Assembly (NCBI GenBank): GCA_965655775.1
Contig: CBFHHV010000001.1
Span: forward strand, 1 to 64,000
DNA length: 64,000 bases
From: Marisimplicoccus sp965655775
GTDB lineage: Bacteria > Bacteroidota > Bacteroidia > Flavobacteriales > Flavobacteriaceae
Direction: 5' to 3'
Within the stretch, counting starts at the first letter, position 1, and the number at the start of each line of letters is the position of its first letter. The translations under genes and the position numbers were made by a program. Shown here piece after piece: positions 28,139-37,548 of this stretch. The notes under the pieces are model-generated. The model did not search any database. It saw only the letters and a program-made list of their open reading frames with translations, and was not told the DNA's origin.

Positions 28139-28882
28139 ATGAATAAACAGGTAGAGATATACGGTATTAGGTCTATTATAGAAGCAATCGAATCATCAAA
28201 AGATATCTCAAGAGTATATCTGCTTAAATCAAATTCACATCAAAGTAGTTTATTTAAATCATTAGTCAGATTACTAGAGAATAATAGTATTAAATACTCA
28301 TTTGTTCCAAAAGAGAAATTTAAAAAGTATATCAATAAAAATCATCAAGGAGCAGTAGCAATATTATCTCCGATCAAATTATTATCAACAGAAGAGCTAG
28401 TATCAACTACATTTGACAATAACTCCCCAAAAACATATTTATTACTAGATGGAGTAACTGATACAAGAAACTTTGGAGCTATTATCAGAACAGCTGTGGG
28501 AGCAGATGTAGATGGAATAATTATACCTCAAAACAATTCTGCACCAGTTAACTCTGATGTAGTTAAAACTTCATCAGGAGGAGTATTTAAAATACCAATT
28601 GCAAGGGTCAACAATATAAAAGATGCTATTCTACATTTAAGTTCTCTAGAAATTGATATTATAAGTCTTTCTGAAAAGGGAGAAGACACAATATACAGTT
28701 CAAATTTTAAAAAATCTGTTGCTATCATTATGGGATCTGAAGAAAGGGGTATCTCTAAAAGTATTTTAAATCTATCAAATAATATTTTAAAAGTACCGAT
28801 AAGCTCAAAGATAGATTCACTTAATGTTTCTGTCGCATTTTCAGCAGTTGCATTTGAAATCATCAGACAAAGAAATTTTTAA
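28139..28882 (+). CDS. rlmB: 23S rRNA 2'-O-ribose methyltransferase, TrmH/SpoU family (RlmB-like)
   Basis: A SAM-dependent SPOUT methyltransferase of 247 residues, most like the enzyme for Gm2251 of 23S rRNA. It has an N-terminal substrate-binding domain (VEIYGIRSIIEAIE, residues 5-18) and the three SpoU motifs: LLDGVTDTRNFGAIIRTA, IMGSEERGIS and VPISSKIDSLNVSVAFSAVAFE, which form the trefoil knot. The target base is inferred from family similarity. It begins 11 bp after the terminator tail and precedes tamL, a pairing I recall from other flavobacteria. Confidence 0.88.
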   Translation: MNKQVEIYGIRSIIEAIESSKDISRVYLLKSNSHQSSLFKSLVRLLENNSIKYSFVPKEKFKKYINKNHQGAVAILSPIKLLSTEELVSTTFDNNSPKTYLLLDGVTDTRNFGAIIRTAVGADVDGIIIPQNNSAPVNSDVVKTSSGGVFKIPIARVNNIKDAILHLSSLEIDIISLSEKGEDTIYSSNFKKSVAIIMGSEERGISKSILNLSNNILKVPISSKIDSLNVSVAFSAVAFEIIRQRNF

Positions 28883-28914
28883 GGTAAAAACTGTAATTTA
28901 GTAAAAAATTAAAG

Positions 28915-31425
28915 TTGTCTTCTAAAAAAAATCTTTACTTAATTCTATTTTTTTTAATTTTAAATGGCTGTAGTTCAAATATTTACGATCGGTTTGAAGA
29001 TACAATACTTACAGATAATACTTTTATTGTTAATGATACAATAGTCAAAAGAAACCCTGTAAAATTACTAATAGACCCACCTACCCCTTCTAATAAGTTT
29101 CTAGGATACCCTATTGGACTGTACATTTACAACTTATCGATTGATAATGCTGATGAAAAGTTTGATTTATGGCTTAATAAAAAACCTAACAGGTATAATA
29201 GATTATCAAAAATATTATCAGAGAAACAAGTTAAACAGCTTAAAAAGTATAATAATTCATTTAATGAATTTTTAAAAAGCTTAGGTCAAAAACCATTTAA
29301 GCTTAGTAATACAAATGTTAATAACAATGTATCTAGGTTAAAACAGTTTTATAATAATGAGGGTTATTTTGATTCAAAGGTTAGTGTCGATACTATCATT
29401 GAAGGTAAGAAGGCTAATCTTCAGTATAGAGTAAAAACTAATACCAGATACTTAATTGATTCAATTTCATTAAAATTTAAATCTAATGATATTGACTCAC
29501 TTTATAAAATTTCAAAAGGTGCGAGCCTAATAAAAAAAGACGAATATTTTTCTATTAATAAATTATTACTTGAGAGGAATAGGTTAATATCATTATTTAA
29601 AAACAACGGTATACATGACTTTCAACAAAGAAGTATAAATTTTAATGTTTTAATTGATAGTACAGGTAATAAAAAGAAAATTCCATTAGTATTAACAATT
29701 AACAATAAGGATGAAGAGAATGAATACAGCGTCAAGAATATCAACGATATAAAGATTTATGTTGAATCATTGGATGAATTATCAAACATCAGTTCATATA
29801 CTGACTCTCTTAACTACAATGGTGTTAAAATATATTCAAAAGGTAATCTCAATTATTCCCCAAGATCACTAACTGAACCTATTTTTTTTAAAAAAAGTCA
29901 AAAATTTATTGAAAATGATAAGCTTTTAACTTCTAGATACTTTTCTAATTTAGGAGCGTTTAAATATCCCAGGATTATAGTTGAAGAACAAAGGGATTCA
30001 CTCAATACCTCAATATATCTATTGCCAAGAGACAGATTTAGTTTAGGGTTTGATCTAGATTTTACTCATTCAAACATTGAAGATTTTGGAATATCATTCG
30101 GGACAAATTTTAATATTAGAAATATATTTAGAGGCACAGAGAACTTATCTGTTAATCTTAATAATAGTATTGGAGCATCAAAAGACATAGGAGATCCTGA
30201 AGATTCATTTTTTAATCTTTTTGAATTAGGAGGAAATCTTAATCTGAGAATTCCAAGAGCAATACTTCCTTTTAGATCTTATAAATTAATTAAAAAGGAA
30301 ATGAATCCTGTCACTAATATAATTGTAGGTTCAACTGTTCAAAAAAATATCGGTTTGGATAAACAATACTATTCAGGAATATATGAAGTTAATTGGAATC
30401 CATCTAGATACTCCAAAATAAATTTTAAGTTTCTTGATTTTGAGTATGTGAATAATCAAAATGTATCTAATTATTTTAATGTCTATAAAAATTCCTACGA
30501 TAAGCTTAATTATATTTCATCAATCTATAATCTTGATCAGTCAACACTTAATCAGGATGGAGATCTTACAATTCCTGAAGGTTCAGAAATGTTTATCTTA
30601 CAAGTACTTAACAATCAAACAACCTTAGATTCAGGGACAGATTTTTATAAAAATGTAAATTCCATATTAGAGAGGAAGGATAGATTGACAGAGAATAATT
30701 TAATAGTTGGTTCTTCAATTACAATTAACCGGAATACTCAAGAAAACTTCTTAGATGAGGATTTTTCAAGATTAAGACTAAAGTTTGAAATGGTAGGGAA
30801 TCTATTTAATGAGGTACTTAGAGGTAGAAACCTAAATTCGGATAATAAAGTTGAAATTTCTGATATTTTACCCTCTCAATATACTAAAGCTGAGGTTAAT
30901 TATATCAAACATATTTTATTAAATAATGGAAACGTTTTTGCTCTTAGAGCATTCACTGGTATTGCAATACCTTATGGAAACTCAGATTACATACCTTTCA
31001 CAAGATCATATTATGCAGGGGGTTCTAATGATAATAGAGCATGGAAGGCATATAAATTAGGGCCAGGAAGCAGCAATAATATAAATGAATTTAATGAAGC
31101 TAATTTTAAAGTTTCTTTAAATTTTGAATATAGAAACAAAATCTCTGGAAAGCTTAATGGTGCATTCTTTGTTGATATGGGTAACATATGGAACATTAAT
31201 GATAACAATAATGATAACTCAATGACTTTTAATAATTTTTCTGATTTAAGTGAATTAGCTGTTGGGAGTGGTATTGGATTAAGATATGATTTTAACTTTT
31301 TTGTTTTAAGATTAGATACTGCCTTTAAAACTTATAATCCGGCTAAAGAGAAAAGTAATAGATGGTTTAGTGATTTTAGTTTAAATAAAGCAGTATTTAA
31401 TATTGGTATTAATTACCCATTTTAG
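28915..31425 (+). CDS. tamL: BamA/TamA-family outer membrane lipoprotein (TamL-like)
   Basis: An Omp85-superfamily outer-membrane protein of 836 residues. The N-terminus is a lipoprotein signal with lipobox LNGC (Cys19), the feature that marks the Bacteroidota TamL form. POTRA-like segments follow (for example VSRLKQFYNNEGYFDSKVSV). The C-terminal half is a 16-strand-type barrel with the surface-antigen signature AYKLGPG and a terminal aromatic (NIGINYPF). TamL is thought to work with a TamB protein in outer-membrane assembly; tamB is not in this window. The start codon is TTG at 28915. A one-mismatch -7 element (TAATTTAG) lies in the short gap before it. Confidence 0.85.
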   Translation: MSSKKNLYLILFFLILNGCSSNIYDRFEDTILTDNTFIVNDTIVKRNPVKLLIDPPTPSNKFLGYPIGLYIYNLSIDNADEKFDLWLNKKPNRYNRLSKILSEKQVKQLKKYNNSFNEFLKSLGQKPFKLSNTNVNNNVSRLKQFYNNEGYFDSKVSVDTIIEGKKANLQYRVKTNTRYLIDSISLKFKSNDIDSLYKISKGASLIKKDEYFSINKLLLERNRLISLFKNNGIHDFQQRSINFNVLIDSTGNKKKIPLVLTINNKDEENEYSVKNINDIKIYVESLDELSNISSYTDSLNYNGVKIYSKGNLNYSPRSLTEPIFFKKSQKFIENDKLLTSRYFSNLGAFKYPRIIVEEQRDSLNTSIYLLPRDRFSLGFDLDFTHSNIEDFGISFGTNFNIRNIFRGTENLSVNLNNSIGASKDIGDPEDSFFNLFELGGNLNLRIPRAILPFRSYKLIKKEMNPVTNIIVGSTVQKNIGLDKQYYSGIYEVNWNPSRYSKINFKFLDFEYVNNQNVSNYFNVYKNSYDKLNYISSIYNLDQSTLNQDGDLTIPEGSEMFILQVLNNQTTLDSGTDFYKNVNSILERKDRLTENNLIVGSSITINRNTQENFLDEDFSRLRLKFEMVGNLFNEVLRGRNLNSDNKVEISDILPSQYTKAEVNYIKHILLNNGNVFALRAFTGIAIPYGNSDYIPFTRSYYAGGSNDNRAWKAYKLGPGSSNNINEFNEANFKVSLNFEYRNKISGKLNGAFFVDMGNIWNINDNNNDNSMTFNNFSDLSELAVGSGIGLRYDFNFFVLRLDTAFKTYNPAKEKSNRWFSDFSLNKAVFNIGINYPF

Positions 31426-31437
31426 AAATAAGTTTAA

Positions 31438-31445
31438 TATTTTTG
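31438..31445 (+). promoter_or_regulatory. Candidate -7 promoter element of fbaA
   Basis: TATTTTTG matches the Bacteroidota -7 consensus TAnnTTTG exactly. It stands 23 bp before the TTG start codon of the aldolase, giving a predicted leader under 20 nt. A -33 element is not evident. Confidence 0.4.
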
Positions 31446-31468
31446 ACAAAAATTAACAATTATTTATT

Positions 31469-32527
31469 TTGAGAGACAACTTTATTTTCGGAGAAAAAAA
31501 TCAACAATTATTTAGTAAAGCAAAAGAAAAGAAATTTGCTCTTCCTGCAATTAATGTTTCTGGCACAAATACAATAAATTCTGTACTTGAGACTGCTTCT
31601 GAACTAAACAGTCCCGTTATAATTCAATTTTCTAGTGGTGGATCTCAATTTATTGCTGGTAAAGGAATGCCAAATAATAGTTTTAATTCTTCAATTTCAG
31701 GATCAATAGCAGGTGCATACCACATACATAAAACTATTGGTAATTACGGTGCTAAAGTTATAATTCATACCGATCATTGTTCTAAAAAACTTCTACCATG
31801 GATAGATGGACTTTTAGATTATGGAAAAGACTTTTATAAGAAGAATAACTTTCCATTATTTTCCTCTCATATGATAGATTTATCTGAGGAACCTCTTGAG
31901 GAAAATATTGCTACCTGCAAGGAGTATCTCAAAAAATTAAGTGATCTAGATATGACTCTAGAAATTGAGCTAGGAGTTACAGGAGGAGAAGAAGATGGTG
32001 TTGACAACACGGATATTGATTCATCAAAATTATATACACAGCCTGATGAAGTAGCCTATGCATACTCTGAGCTTATATCTGTTAGTGATAAGTTCATGAT
32101 TGCTGCTGCATTTGGTAATGTTCATGGTGTATATAAACCAGGGAATGTAAAGTTAACTCCTAAAATTCTTAAAAATTCTCAAGAATATGTATCAAAGAAA
32201 TTTAATCTTCCTGAAAACACTCTGGACTTTGTTTTTCATGGTGGATCAGGTTCATCTGTTGAGGAGATAAGAGAGGCTATAAGCTATGGAGTGATAAAGA
32301 TGAATATTGATACTGATCTTCAATTTGCATTTACAGAAGGAGTGAGAGACTATATGATTGATAAAAAAGACTACTTGATGTCTCAGATTGGAAATCCTGA
32401 TGGCATTGATATCCCTAATAAAAAATTTTATGACCCAAGAGTATGGCTAAGAAAAGGGGAAGAAACTTTTAAATCGCGATTGACAAAAGCTTTTGAGGAC
32501 TTAAATAATATCAATACCTTAGATTAA
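31469..32527 (+). CDS. fbaA: Fructose-bisphosphate aldolase, class II
   Basis: A zinc-dependent aldolase of glycolysis and gluconeogenesis that interconverts fructose 1,6-bisphosphate with GAP and DHAP. The length of 352 residues fits the class II type A group. Family blocks: FALPAINVSGTNTINSVLE, the zinc-ligand region IIHTDHCSKK, EIELGVTGGEEDGVD, AFGNVHGVYKPGN and FHGGSGSSVEEI. The start is TTG at 31469; the preceding gap has no ribosome-binding sequence. It is followed by accD after 11 bp, so the two are probably cotranscribed. Confidence 0.95.
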   Translation: MRDNFIFGEKNQQLFSKAKEKKFALPAINVSGTNTINSVLETASELNSPVIIQFSSGGSQFIAGKGMPNNSFNSSISGSIAGAYHIHKTIGNYGAKVIIHTDHCSKKLLPWIDGLLDYGKDFYKKNNFPLFSSHMIDLSEEPLEENIATCKEYLKKLSDLDMTLEIELGVTGGEEDGVDNTDIDSSKLYTQPDEVAYAYSELISVSDKFMIAAAFGNVHGVYKPGNVKLTPKILKNSQEYVSKKFNLPENTLDFVFHGGSGSSVEEIREAISYGVIKMNIDTDLQFAFTEGVRDYMIDKKDYLMSQIGNPDGIDIPNKKFYDPRVWLRKGEETFKSRLTKAFEDLNNINTLD

Positions 32528-32538
32528 ACTCCCCATTT

Positions 32539-33399
32539 ATGAGTTGGTTTAAAAGAACAAGTAAGAATATAAATACAAAAACTGAGGAGAAAAGAGACAT
32601 TCCTGCAGGACTTTGGTATAAAACTCCTACTGGAAAAATTATTGAGACAAAGGAATTAGCTGAAAATATGTACGTGAGTCCTGAGGATGACTACCACGTT
32701 CATATTGGAAGTAGAGAATATTTTGAAATTCTTTTCGATAATAAATTTAAAGAGATTGGAGCAAAAATATCACCTGTAGATTTCCTAAAGTTTCAAGATC
32801 AAAAAAAATATTCGGACAGGCTTAAAGATGCCCAGAATAAAACAAACTTAAAAGATGCAATTAGGGTTGGATATGGTAAATCCTATGGGAAAGAGATTGT
32901 AATTGCCTGTATGGACTTTAAATTTATTGGTGGTTCAATGGGATCTGTGGTAGGTGAAAAAATTTCTTTATCTATTGATCAGGCAATAAAAAATAAGTGT
33001 CCACTCGTTATTATTTCAAAGTCAGGTGGTGCAAGGATGATGGAATCTGCTACTTCACTAATGCAGATGGCAAAGACTTCTGCAAAATTAAATGATCTTT
33101 CTGAGGCAGGTATTCCATACATTTCATTATGTACTGACCCGACTACTGGTGGAACTACTGCATCTTTTGCTATGCTAGGGGATATTAATATAGCTGAACC
33201 AAAAGCACTAATAGCGTTCGCTGGACCCAGAGTTGTAAAAGATACTACAGGTCAAGACCTGCCTGATGGATTTCAAAAGAGTGAATTTCTTCTTGAAAAA
33301 GGATTTCTTGATTTTATAAGTCATAGAAAAGAGTTGAAGAAAAAAATCAATCTTTACATTGATTTAATTCAAAATAACACTCTTCGTAATTATGATTAA
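32539..33399 (+). CDS. accD: Acetyl-CoA carboxylase, carboxyltransferase subunit beta (no zinc finger)
   Basis: The beta half of the carboxyltransferase that makes malonyl-CoA for fatty-acid synthesis; the alpha half accA is not in the window. The 286 residues carry the crotonase-like core: GGSMGSVVGEKI, ISKSGGARMMESA, SLCTDPTTGGTTASFAMLGDI and AFAGPRVV. The N-terminal region, where most AccD proteins have a four-Cys zinc ribbon, contains no cysteine at all before about residue 120 (it reads GLWYKTPTGKIIE). From memory this loss is shared by flavobacterial AccD, so it is likely a lineage trait rather than damage. Confidence 0.95.
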   Translation: MSWFKRTSKNINTKTEEKRDIPAGLWYKTPTGKIIETKELAENMYVSPEDDYHVHIGSREYFEILFDNKFKEIGAKISPVDFLKFQDQKKYSDRLKDAQNKTNLKDAIRVGYGKSYGKEIVIACMDFKFIGGSMGSVVGEKISLSIDQAIKNKCPLVIISKSGGARMMESATSLMQMAKTSAKLNDLSEAGIPYISLCTDPTTGGTTASFAMLGDINIAEPKALIAFAGPRVVKDTTGQDLPDGFQKSEFLLEKGFLDFISHRKELKKKINLYIDLIQNNTLRNYD

Positions 33400-33426
33400 A
33401 TAATTTATTTTCTAAATATATTCCAT

Positions 33427-33434
33427 TATATTTG
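33427..33434 (+). promoter_or_regulatory. Candidate -7 promoter element of rpsO
   Basis: An exact TATATTTG followed by CGGC, 18 bp before the rpsO ATG, in a 53-bp gap. It would place the transcription start about 12 nt before the gene. No TTG is seen at the -33 distance. Confidence 0.5.
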
Positions 33435-33452
33435 CGGCTCAAAAATAATTGA

Positions 33453-33716
33453 ATGACAGTACTTAAGAAAGAAGATGTTTTTAAAGAATTTGGTAAAAGC
33501 AAGAAAGATACTGGTTCTTCTGAAAGCCAGATTGCACTTTTTACTAAAAGAATTGAAAGCTTATCAAACCATTTGAAATCAAACGCAAAAGATTTCAATA
33601 CAGAAAAATCACTTGTAAAAATGGTAGGTAAGAGGAGGAACTTACTTGAGTATTTAAAGAAAACAGATATTCAAAGATATCGTGATATAATAAAAAAATT
33701 AGGTATCAGAAAATAG
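33453..33716 (+). CDS. rpsO: 30S ribosomal protein S15
   Basis: A primary 16S rRNA-binding protein of the small-subunit platform. The 87 residues are the normal length. The conserved segment DTGSSESQIALFTKRIESL, HLKSNAKDF and the closing GKRRNLLEYLKKTDIQRYRDII match the family throughout. It is followed by pnp after 57 bp, the rpsO-pnp order found in very many bacteria, where S15 mRNA decay and PNPase control are linked. Confidence 0.97.
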   Translation: MTVLKKEDVFKEFGKSKKDTGSSESQIALFTKRIESLSNHLKSNAKDFNTEKSLVKMVGKRRNLLEYLKKTDIQRYRDIIKKLGIRK

Positions 33717-33773
33717 CATTTTTAGTTTGGTTGTCTTCATTACACACAACAAAAATATAACCAATACTAAATT

Positions 33774-35882
33774 ATGAATCCAAAACCTTTAACACAAATT
33801 ATAAAATTATCAGATGGTAGAGAAATTTCTATTGAAACTGGTAAACTTGCAAAGCAAGCTCATGGATCAGTAGTAATTAGAATGGGAGATTGTATGCTCT
33901 TGTCTACTGTTGTTTCAAGCTATGGTGCTTCATCTCTAGATTTTTTACCTCTAACAGTTGATTATAGAGAAAAATTTGCTTCAGCTGGAAGATTTCCTGG
34001 TGGATTTTTTAAAAGAGAAGCTAGACCTAGTAGCGAAGAAATACTTACTATGAGGATAGTTGATAGAGTTCTACGTCCATTATTTCCAAAGGACTACCAT
34101 TCAGAAACTCAAGTTATGATTCAACTTATGTCCAATGATGAGAATGTAATGCCTGATGCTCTTGTTGGTTTAGCTGCCTCAGCAGCAATCTCATTATCTG
34201 ACATTCCATTTGATGGTCCAATATCTGAGGTTAGAGTTGCAAGAATTGAAGGAAATTTTATAATAAATCCCTCTAGAATTCAATTAGAAGAATCTGATAT
34301 TGATATAATGGTTGGAGCTACTGAGGACTCTGTTGTTATGGTTGAGGGAGAATTTGATGAAATCTCTGAAGAAGAAATGACTGATGCAATAAGATATGCT
34401 CATGATGAAATCAAAAGACAAATTGATGCACAAAAAGAACTTATTAAACAAGCTGGTATTAGTTTAGAAAAGAGGGAATACGATGAAGCAGAAGAAGATC
34501 AGGATTTAGAAGCTAAAATCTTAGATCAAATTTATCAAAAATCATATGATATTGCTAAGAAGGGACTTTCAAAAAATGAAAGAAGCGAATCTTTTGGTTC
34601 ATTGAAAGAAGAACTGATAGACTCATATAATGATGAGATTATCGAAGAAAAGAAAGACTTGATTGTGAAATACTTTAACAAAGCACAGAAAAAAGCTATT
34701 AGAGATCTAGTTCTAAATGAAGGTACTAGGCTAGATGGAAGAAAAACAGAAGATATAAGAGATATTTGGACAGAAGTTGGATATCTACCTTCTACTCATG
34801 GATCTGCAGTTTTTACAAGAGGTGAGACTCAGTCTCTTGCATCTCTAACATTAGGAACAAGTAGGGAAGTAAACGTAATTGATATGCCTACAAATCAGTC
34901 AGAAGAAAGCTTCTATTTACATTATAACTTTCCCCCTTTTTCAACAGGAGAAGCTAGACCTCTTAGAGGGACATCTAGAAGAGAAATTGGCCATGGAATG
35001 TTGGCACAACGTGCCCTTAAAAAGGTAATGCCAGATGATTGTCCGTACACAGTTAGAATTGTATCTGAAATTCTAGAATCTAATGGATCATCTTCAATGG
35101 CATCTGTTTGTGCAGGATCACTTGCTCTGATGGATGCAGGTATAAATATTAAAAGTAATGTTTCTGGTATAGCGATGGGACTTGTTAGTGAAGGTGATAA
35201 ATATGCTGTACTTTCAGACATTCTTGGAGATGAAGATCACCTTGGAGATATGGACTTTAAAGTTACTGGAACTAGAGAGGGTATAACTGCATGTCAAATG
35301 GATATTAAAATTAAGGGATTGAAATATGAAATTCTTGTAGAAGCATTAAATCAAGCAAAAAAGGGTAGACTTCATATTCTTGATAAACTTGACAGTTCAA
35401 TTGATAAACCAAACGAAACTGTAAAACCTCACGCACCGAAAATGGTTACTATGGAAATAGCTAAGGACTTTATTGGTATGGTTATTGGGCCAGGTGGTAA
35501 AAACATACAAGAACTTCAAAAGGAGTCTGATACAACAATTGTAATTAACGAAAAAGATGAAGTTGGTGTAATTGAAATACTTGGTGTTGATCAGGAAAAA
35601 ATTGATAACGCTATTGAAAGAATTAGAAATTTAGTTTTTGAGCCAGTAATAGATGAAGTATACAAAGTAAACGTTGTTAAAATACTTGATTTTGGAGCAG
35701 TTGTTGAGTTTGTTCCAGGTAAAGAAGCTTTGCTACATGTTTCAGAAATAGCATGGGAAAGAGTTGAAAAAGTAACTGATTATATAAATCTAGGTGATCA
35801 AATTGAGGTTAAATACCTGGGGATTGACAAAAGAACTAGAAAACAAAAAATTTCAAGAAAAGTTTTATTAGAAAAAAAATAA
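33774..35882 (+). CDS. pnp: Polyribonucleotide nucleotidyltransferase (PNPase)
   Basis: A phosphorolytic 3'-to-5' exoribonuclease of the RNA degradosome. The 702 residues contain two RNase PH domains (the first with DYREKFASAGRFPGGFFKRE; the second with GTRLDGRKTEDIR and FTRGETQSLASLTLG). Linked to these are a KH domain (IAKDFIGMVIGPGGKNIQELQ, about 557-577) and an S1 domain (DFGAVVEFVPGKEALLHVSEIA). It lies between rpsO and rpoD and may share the rpsO promoter. Confidence 0.97.
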   Translation: MNPKPLTQIIKLSDGREISIETGKLAKQAHGSVVIRMGDCMLLSTVVSSYGASSLDFLPLTVDYREKFASAGRFPGGFFKREARPSSEEILTMRIVDRVLRPLFPKDYHSETQVMIQLMSNDENVMPDALVGLAASAAISLSDIPFDGPISEVRVARIEGNFIINPSRIQLEESDIDIMVGATEDSVVMVEGEFDEISEEEMTDAIRYAHDEIKRQIDAQKELIKQAGISLEKREYDEAEEDQDLEAKILDQIYQKSYDIAKKGLSKNERSESFGSLKEELIDSYNDEIIEEKKDLIVKYFNKAQKKAIRDLVLNEGTRLDGRKTEDIRDIWTEVGYLPSTHGSAVFTRGETQSLASLTLGTSREVNVIDMPTNQSEESFYLHYNFPPFSTGEARPLRGTSRREIGHGMLAQRALKKVMPDDCPYTVRIVSEILESNGSSSMASVCAGSLALMDAGINIKSNVSGIAMGLVSEGDKYAVLSDILGDEDHLGDMDFKVTGTREGITACQMDIKIKGLKYEILVEALNQAKKGRLHILDKLDSSIDKPNETVKPHAPKMVTMEIAKDFIGMVIGPGGKNIQELQKESDTTIVINEKDEVGVIEILGVDQEKIDNAIERIRNLVFEPVIDEVYKVNVVKILDFGAVVEFVPGKEALLHVSEIAWERVEKVTDYINLGDQIEVKYLGIDKRTRKQKISRKVLLEKK

Positions 35883-35895
35883 TTTTTTTTCACTT

Positions 35896-35911
35896 TGGAA
35901 CAATTTTTGTG
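35896..35911 (+). promoter_or_regulatory. Possible sigma-54-like (-24/-12) site before rpoD
   Basis: The sequence TGGAACAATTTTTGTG has a GG and a GT exactly ten bases apart, close to the TGGCACG-N4-TTGCW layout of RpoN promoters, but GT replaces the canonical GC. It lies 15 bp before the rpoD ATG. It may be coincidence in T-rich DNA. Confidence 0.25.
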
Positions 35912-35925
35912 GCTTTTATTAGTCT

Positions 35926-36789
35926 ATGAGACAATTAAAAATAACAAAACAGGTAACTAATAGGGAGACAGCGTCTCTTGATAAATATCTTCAAGAAATT
36001 GGTAAAGTTGACTTAATTACTGCAGAGGAAGAGGTTGAGTTAGCTCAGCGAATTAAAAAAGGCGATCAATTTGCTCTTGAAAAATTAACAAAAGCTAACC
36101 TTAGATTTGTTGTCTCTGTTGCTAAACAATATCAAAATCAAGGCTTGACATTACCTGACCTTATTAATGAGGGTAACCTTGGTTTGATTAAAGCAGCTCA
36201 AAGATTTGATGAAACAAGAGGTTTTAAGTTTATTTCTTACGCAGTCTGGTGGATTAGACAGTCTATTCTTCAAGCTTTAGCAGAACAATCTAGGATTGTA
36301 AGACTCCCGCTTAATAAAATTGGCTCAATAAATAAAATTAATAAGACATATGCATTTCTAGAACAAGCTCATGAACGTGCACCATCTGCAGAAGAAATAG
36401 CAAAAGAGCTAGATATGACTGTAAATGATGTTAAAGAGTCACTTAAAAACTCTGGTAGGCATGTTTCAATGGATGCTCCTCTAGTTGAAGGTGAAGATTC
36501 AAATTTATATGATGTCCTTAATAGTGGTGAGTCCCCAAATCCTGATAGACAACTTTTACATGAATCTTTAAGAACTGAAATTGAAAGAGCCCTTGACACT
36601 CTTACACCTCGTGAAGCAGATGTTGTAAGACTTTATTTTGGTCTTGGAAATCAGCACGCAATGACTCTTGAGGAAATAGGTGAAACTTTTGATCTGACTA
36701 GGGAAAGAGTTAGACAGATTAAGGAAAAGGCTATAAGAAGATTGAAGCATACCTCAAGGAGCAAAATACTTAAAACATATCTCGGCTAA
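35926..36789 (+). CDS. rpoD: RNA polymerase primary sigma factor (RpoD/SigA type)
   Basis: The housekeeping sigma factor. At 287 residues it is the short Bacteroidota form, without region 1.1 and the large non-conserved insert. Region 1.2 is SLDKYLQEIGKVDLITAEEE. Region 2 is DLINEGNLGLIKAAQRFDETRG, then FKFISYAVWWIRQSI. Region 3 follows, and region 4 ends with LEEIGETFDLTRERVRQIKEKA as the -35-reading helix-turn-helix. This sigma recognises the TTG / TAnnTTTG promoters seen elsewhere in the window. It lies 43 bp after pnp. Confidence 0.97.
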   Translation: MRQLKITKQVTNRETASLDKYLQEIGKVDLITAEEEVELAQRIKKGDQFALEKLTKANLRFVVSVAKQYQNQGLTLPDLINEGNLGLIKAAQRFDETRGFKFISYAVWWIRQSILQALAEQSRIVRLPLNKIGSINKINKTYAFLEQAHERAPSAEEIAKELDMTVNDVKESLKNSGRHVSMDAPLVEGEDSNLYDVLNSGESPNPDRQLLHESLRTEIERALDTLTPREADVVRLYFGLGNQHAMTLEEIGETFDLTRERVRQIKEKAIRRLKHTSRSKILKTYLG

Positions 36790-36872
36790 ACTTTTAGCTG
36801 TTAATGTTTATATCTTTTCAAGCTTATTTTAATTAGATAATTATATAAATTTTACCTTAAATAAAAATTATT

Positions 36873-37517
36873 ATGTCTACAAAAATAGCTCCTTCTATTC
36901 TAGCTGCAGATTTTGGTAATCTTTCCAGGGATTGCGAAATAATCGATAAAAGTAATGCAGATTGGTTCCATCTTGATGTGATGGATGGCTTATTTGTTCC
37001 AAATATTTCATTTGGTATGCCAGTAGTAAGCTCAATTAGGAAAATGACAAAAAAGCCTTTAGATGTTCATTTAATGATCATTGAACCTGAAAGATATATC
37101 GATAAATTTATTGAGATTGGCTCTGACATATTGACTGTTCATATTGAAGCAACCTCAGAGATGGATGAAATCCTAGATAAAATTAAAGACTCTTCAATTA
37201 AGTCAGGAATTGCAATTAATCCCGACACTCCAATTAATAAATTAGAGGATTACATTAACAAGGTTGACTTGTTATGTCTGATGGGAGTTCATGCAGGTTT
37301 TGGAGGACAGAAATTTATTGAAAAAACATTTGATAGACTAATTGAGCTTAAAAGTCTAATCGATTCAAGAGACTCGTCTGCTGTAATTGAGATAGATGGT
37401 GGTGTAGACAATACAAACAGCAAAAAACTTAAATCTTTAGGAGCTGATATCCTAGTTGCTGGAAGTTATATATTTAAATCTTCCGATATAAACAATGCAA
37501 TTAATTCATTGAAGTAA
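36873..37517 (+). CDS. rpe: Ribulose-phosphate 3-epimerase
   Basis: A TIM-barrel enzyme of the pentose phosphate pathway that interconverts ribulose 5-phosphate and xylulose 5-phosphate. The 214 residues show the family blocks IAPSILAADFGNL, WFHLDVMDGLFVPNISFG (metal-binding His and catalytic Asp), LDVHLMI, MGVHAGFGGQKFI and EIDGGVD. The start is ATG at 36873 after an 83-bp AT-rich gap with no clear promoter. Confidence 0.96.
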   Translation: MSTKIAPSILAADFGNLSRDCEIIDKSNADWFHLDVMDGLFVPNISFGMPVVSSIRKMTKKPLDVHLMIIEPERYIDKFIEIGSDILTVHIEATSEMDEILDKIKDSSIKSGIAINPDTPINKLEDYINKVDLLCLMGVHAGFGGQKFIEKTFDRLIELKSLIDSRDSSAVIEIDGGVDNTNSKKLKSLGADILVAGSYIFKSSDINNAINSLK

Positions 37518-37548
37518 AGAATTAAAATATTATTTTGCACATCTAGGT

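Noticed and set aside
34922..35221. Antisense open frame opposite pnp
   Set aside because: Shadow of the conserved PNPase core; no start context or homology I can recognise.
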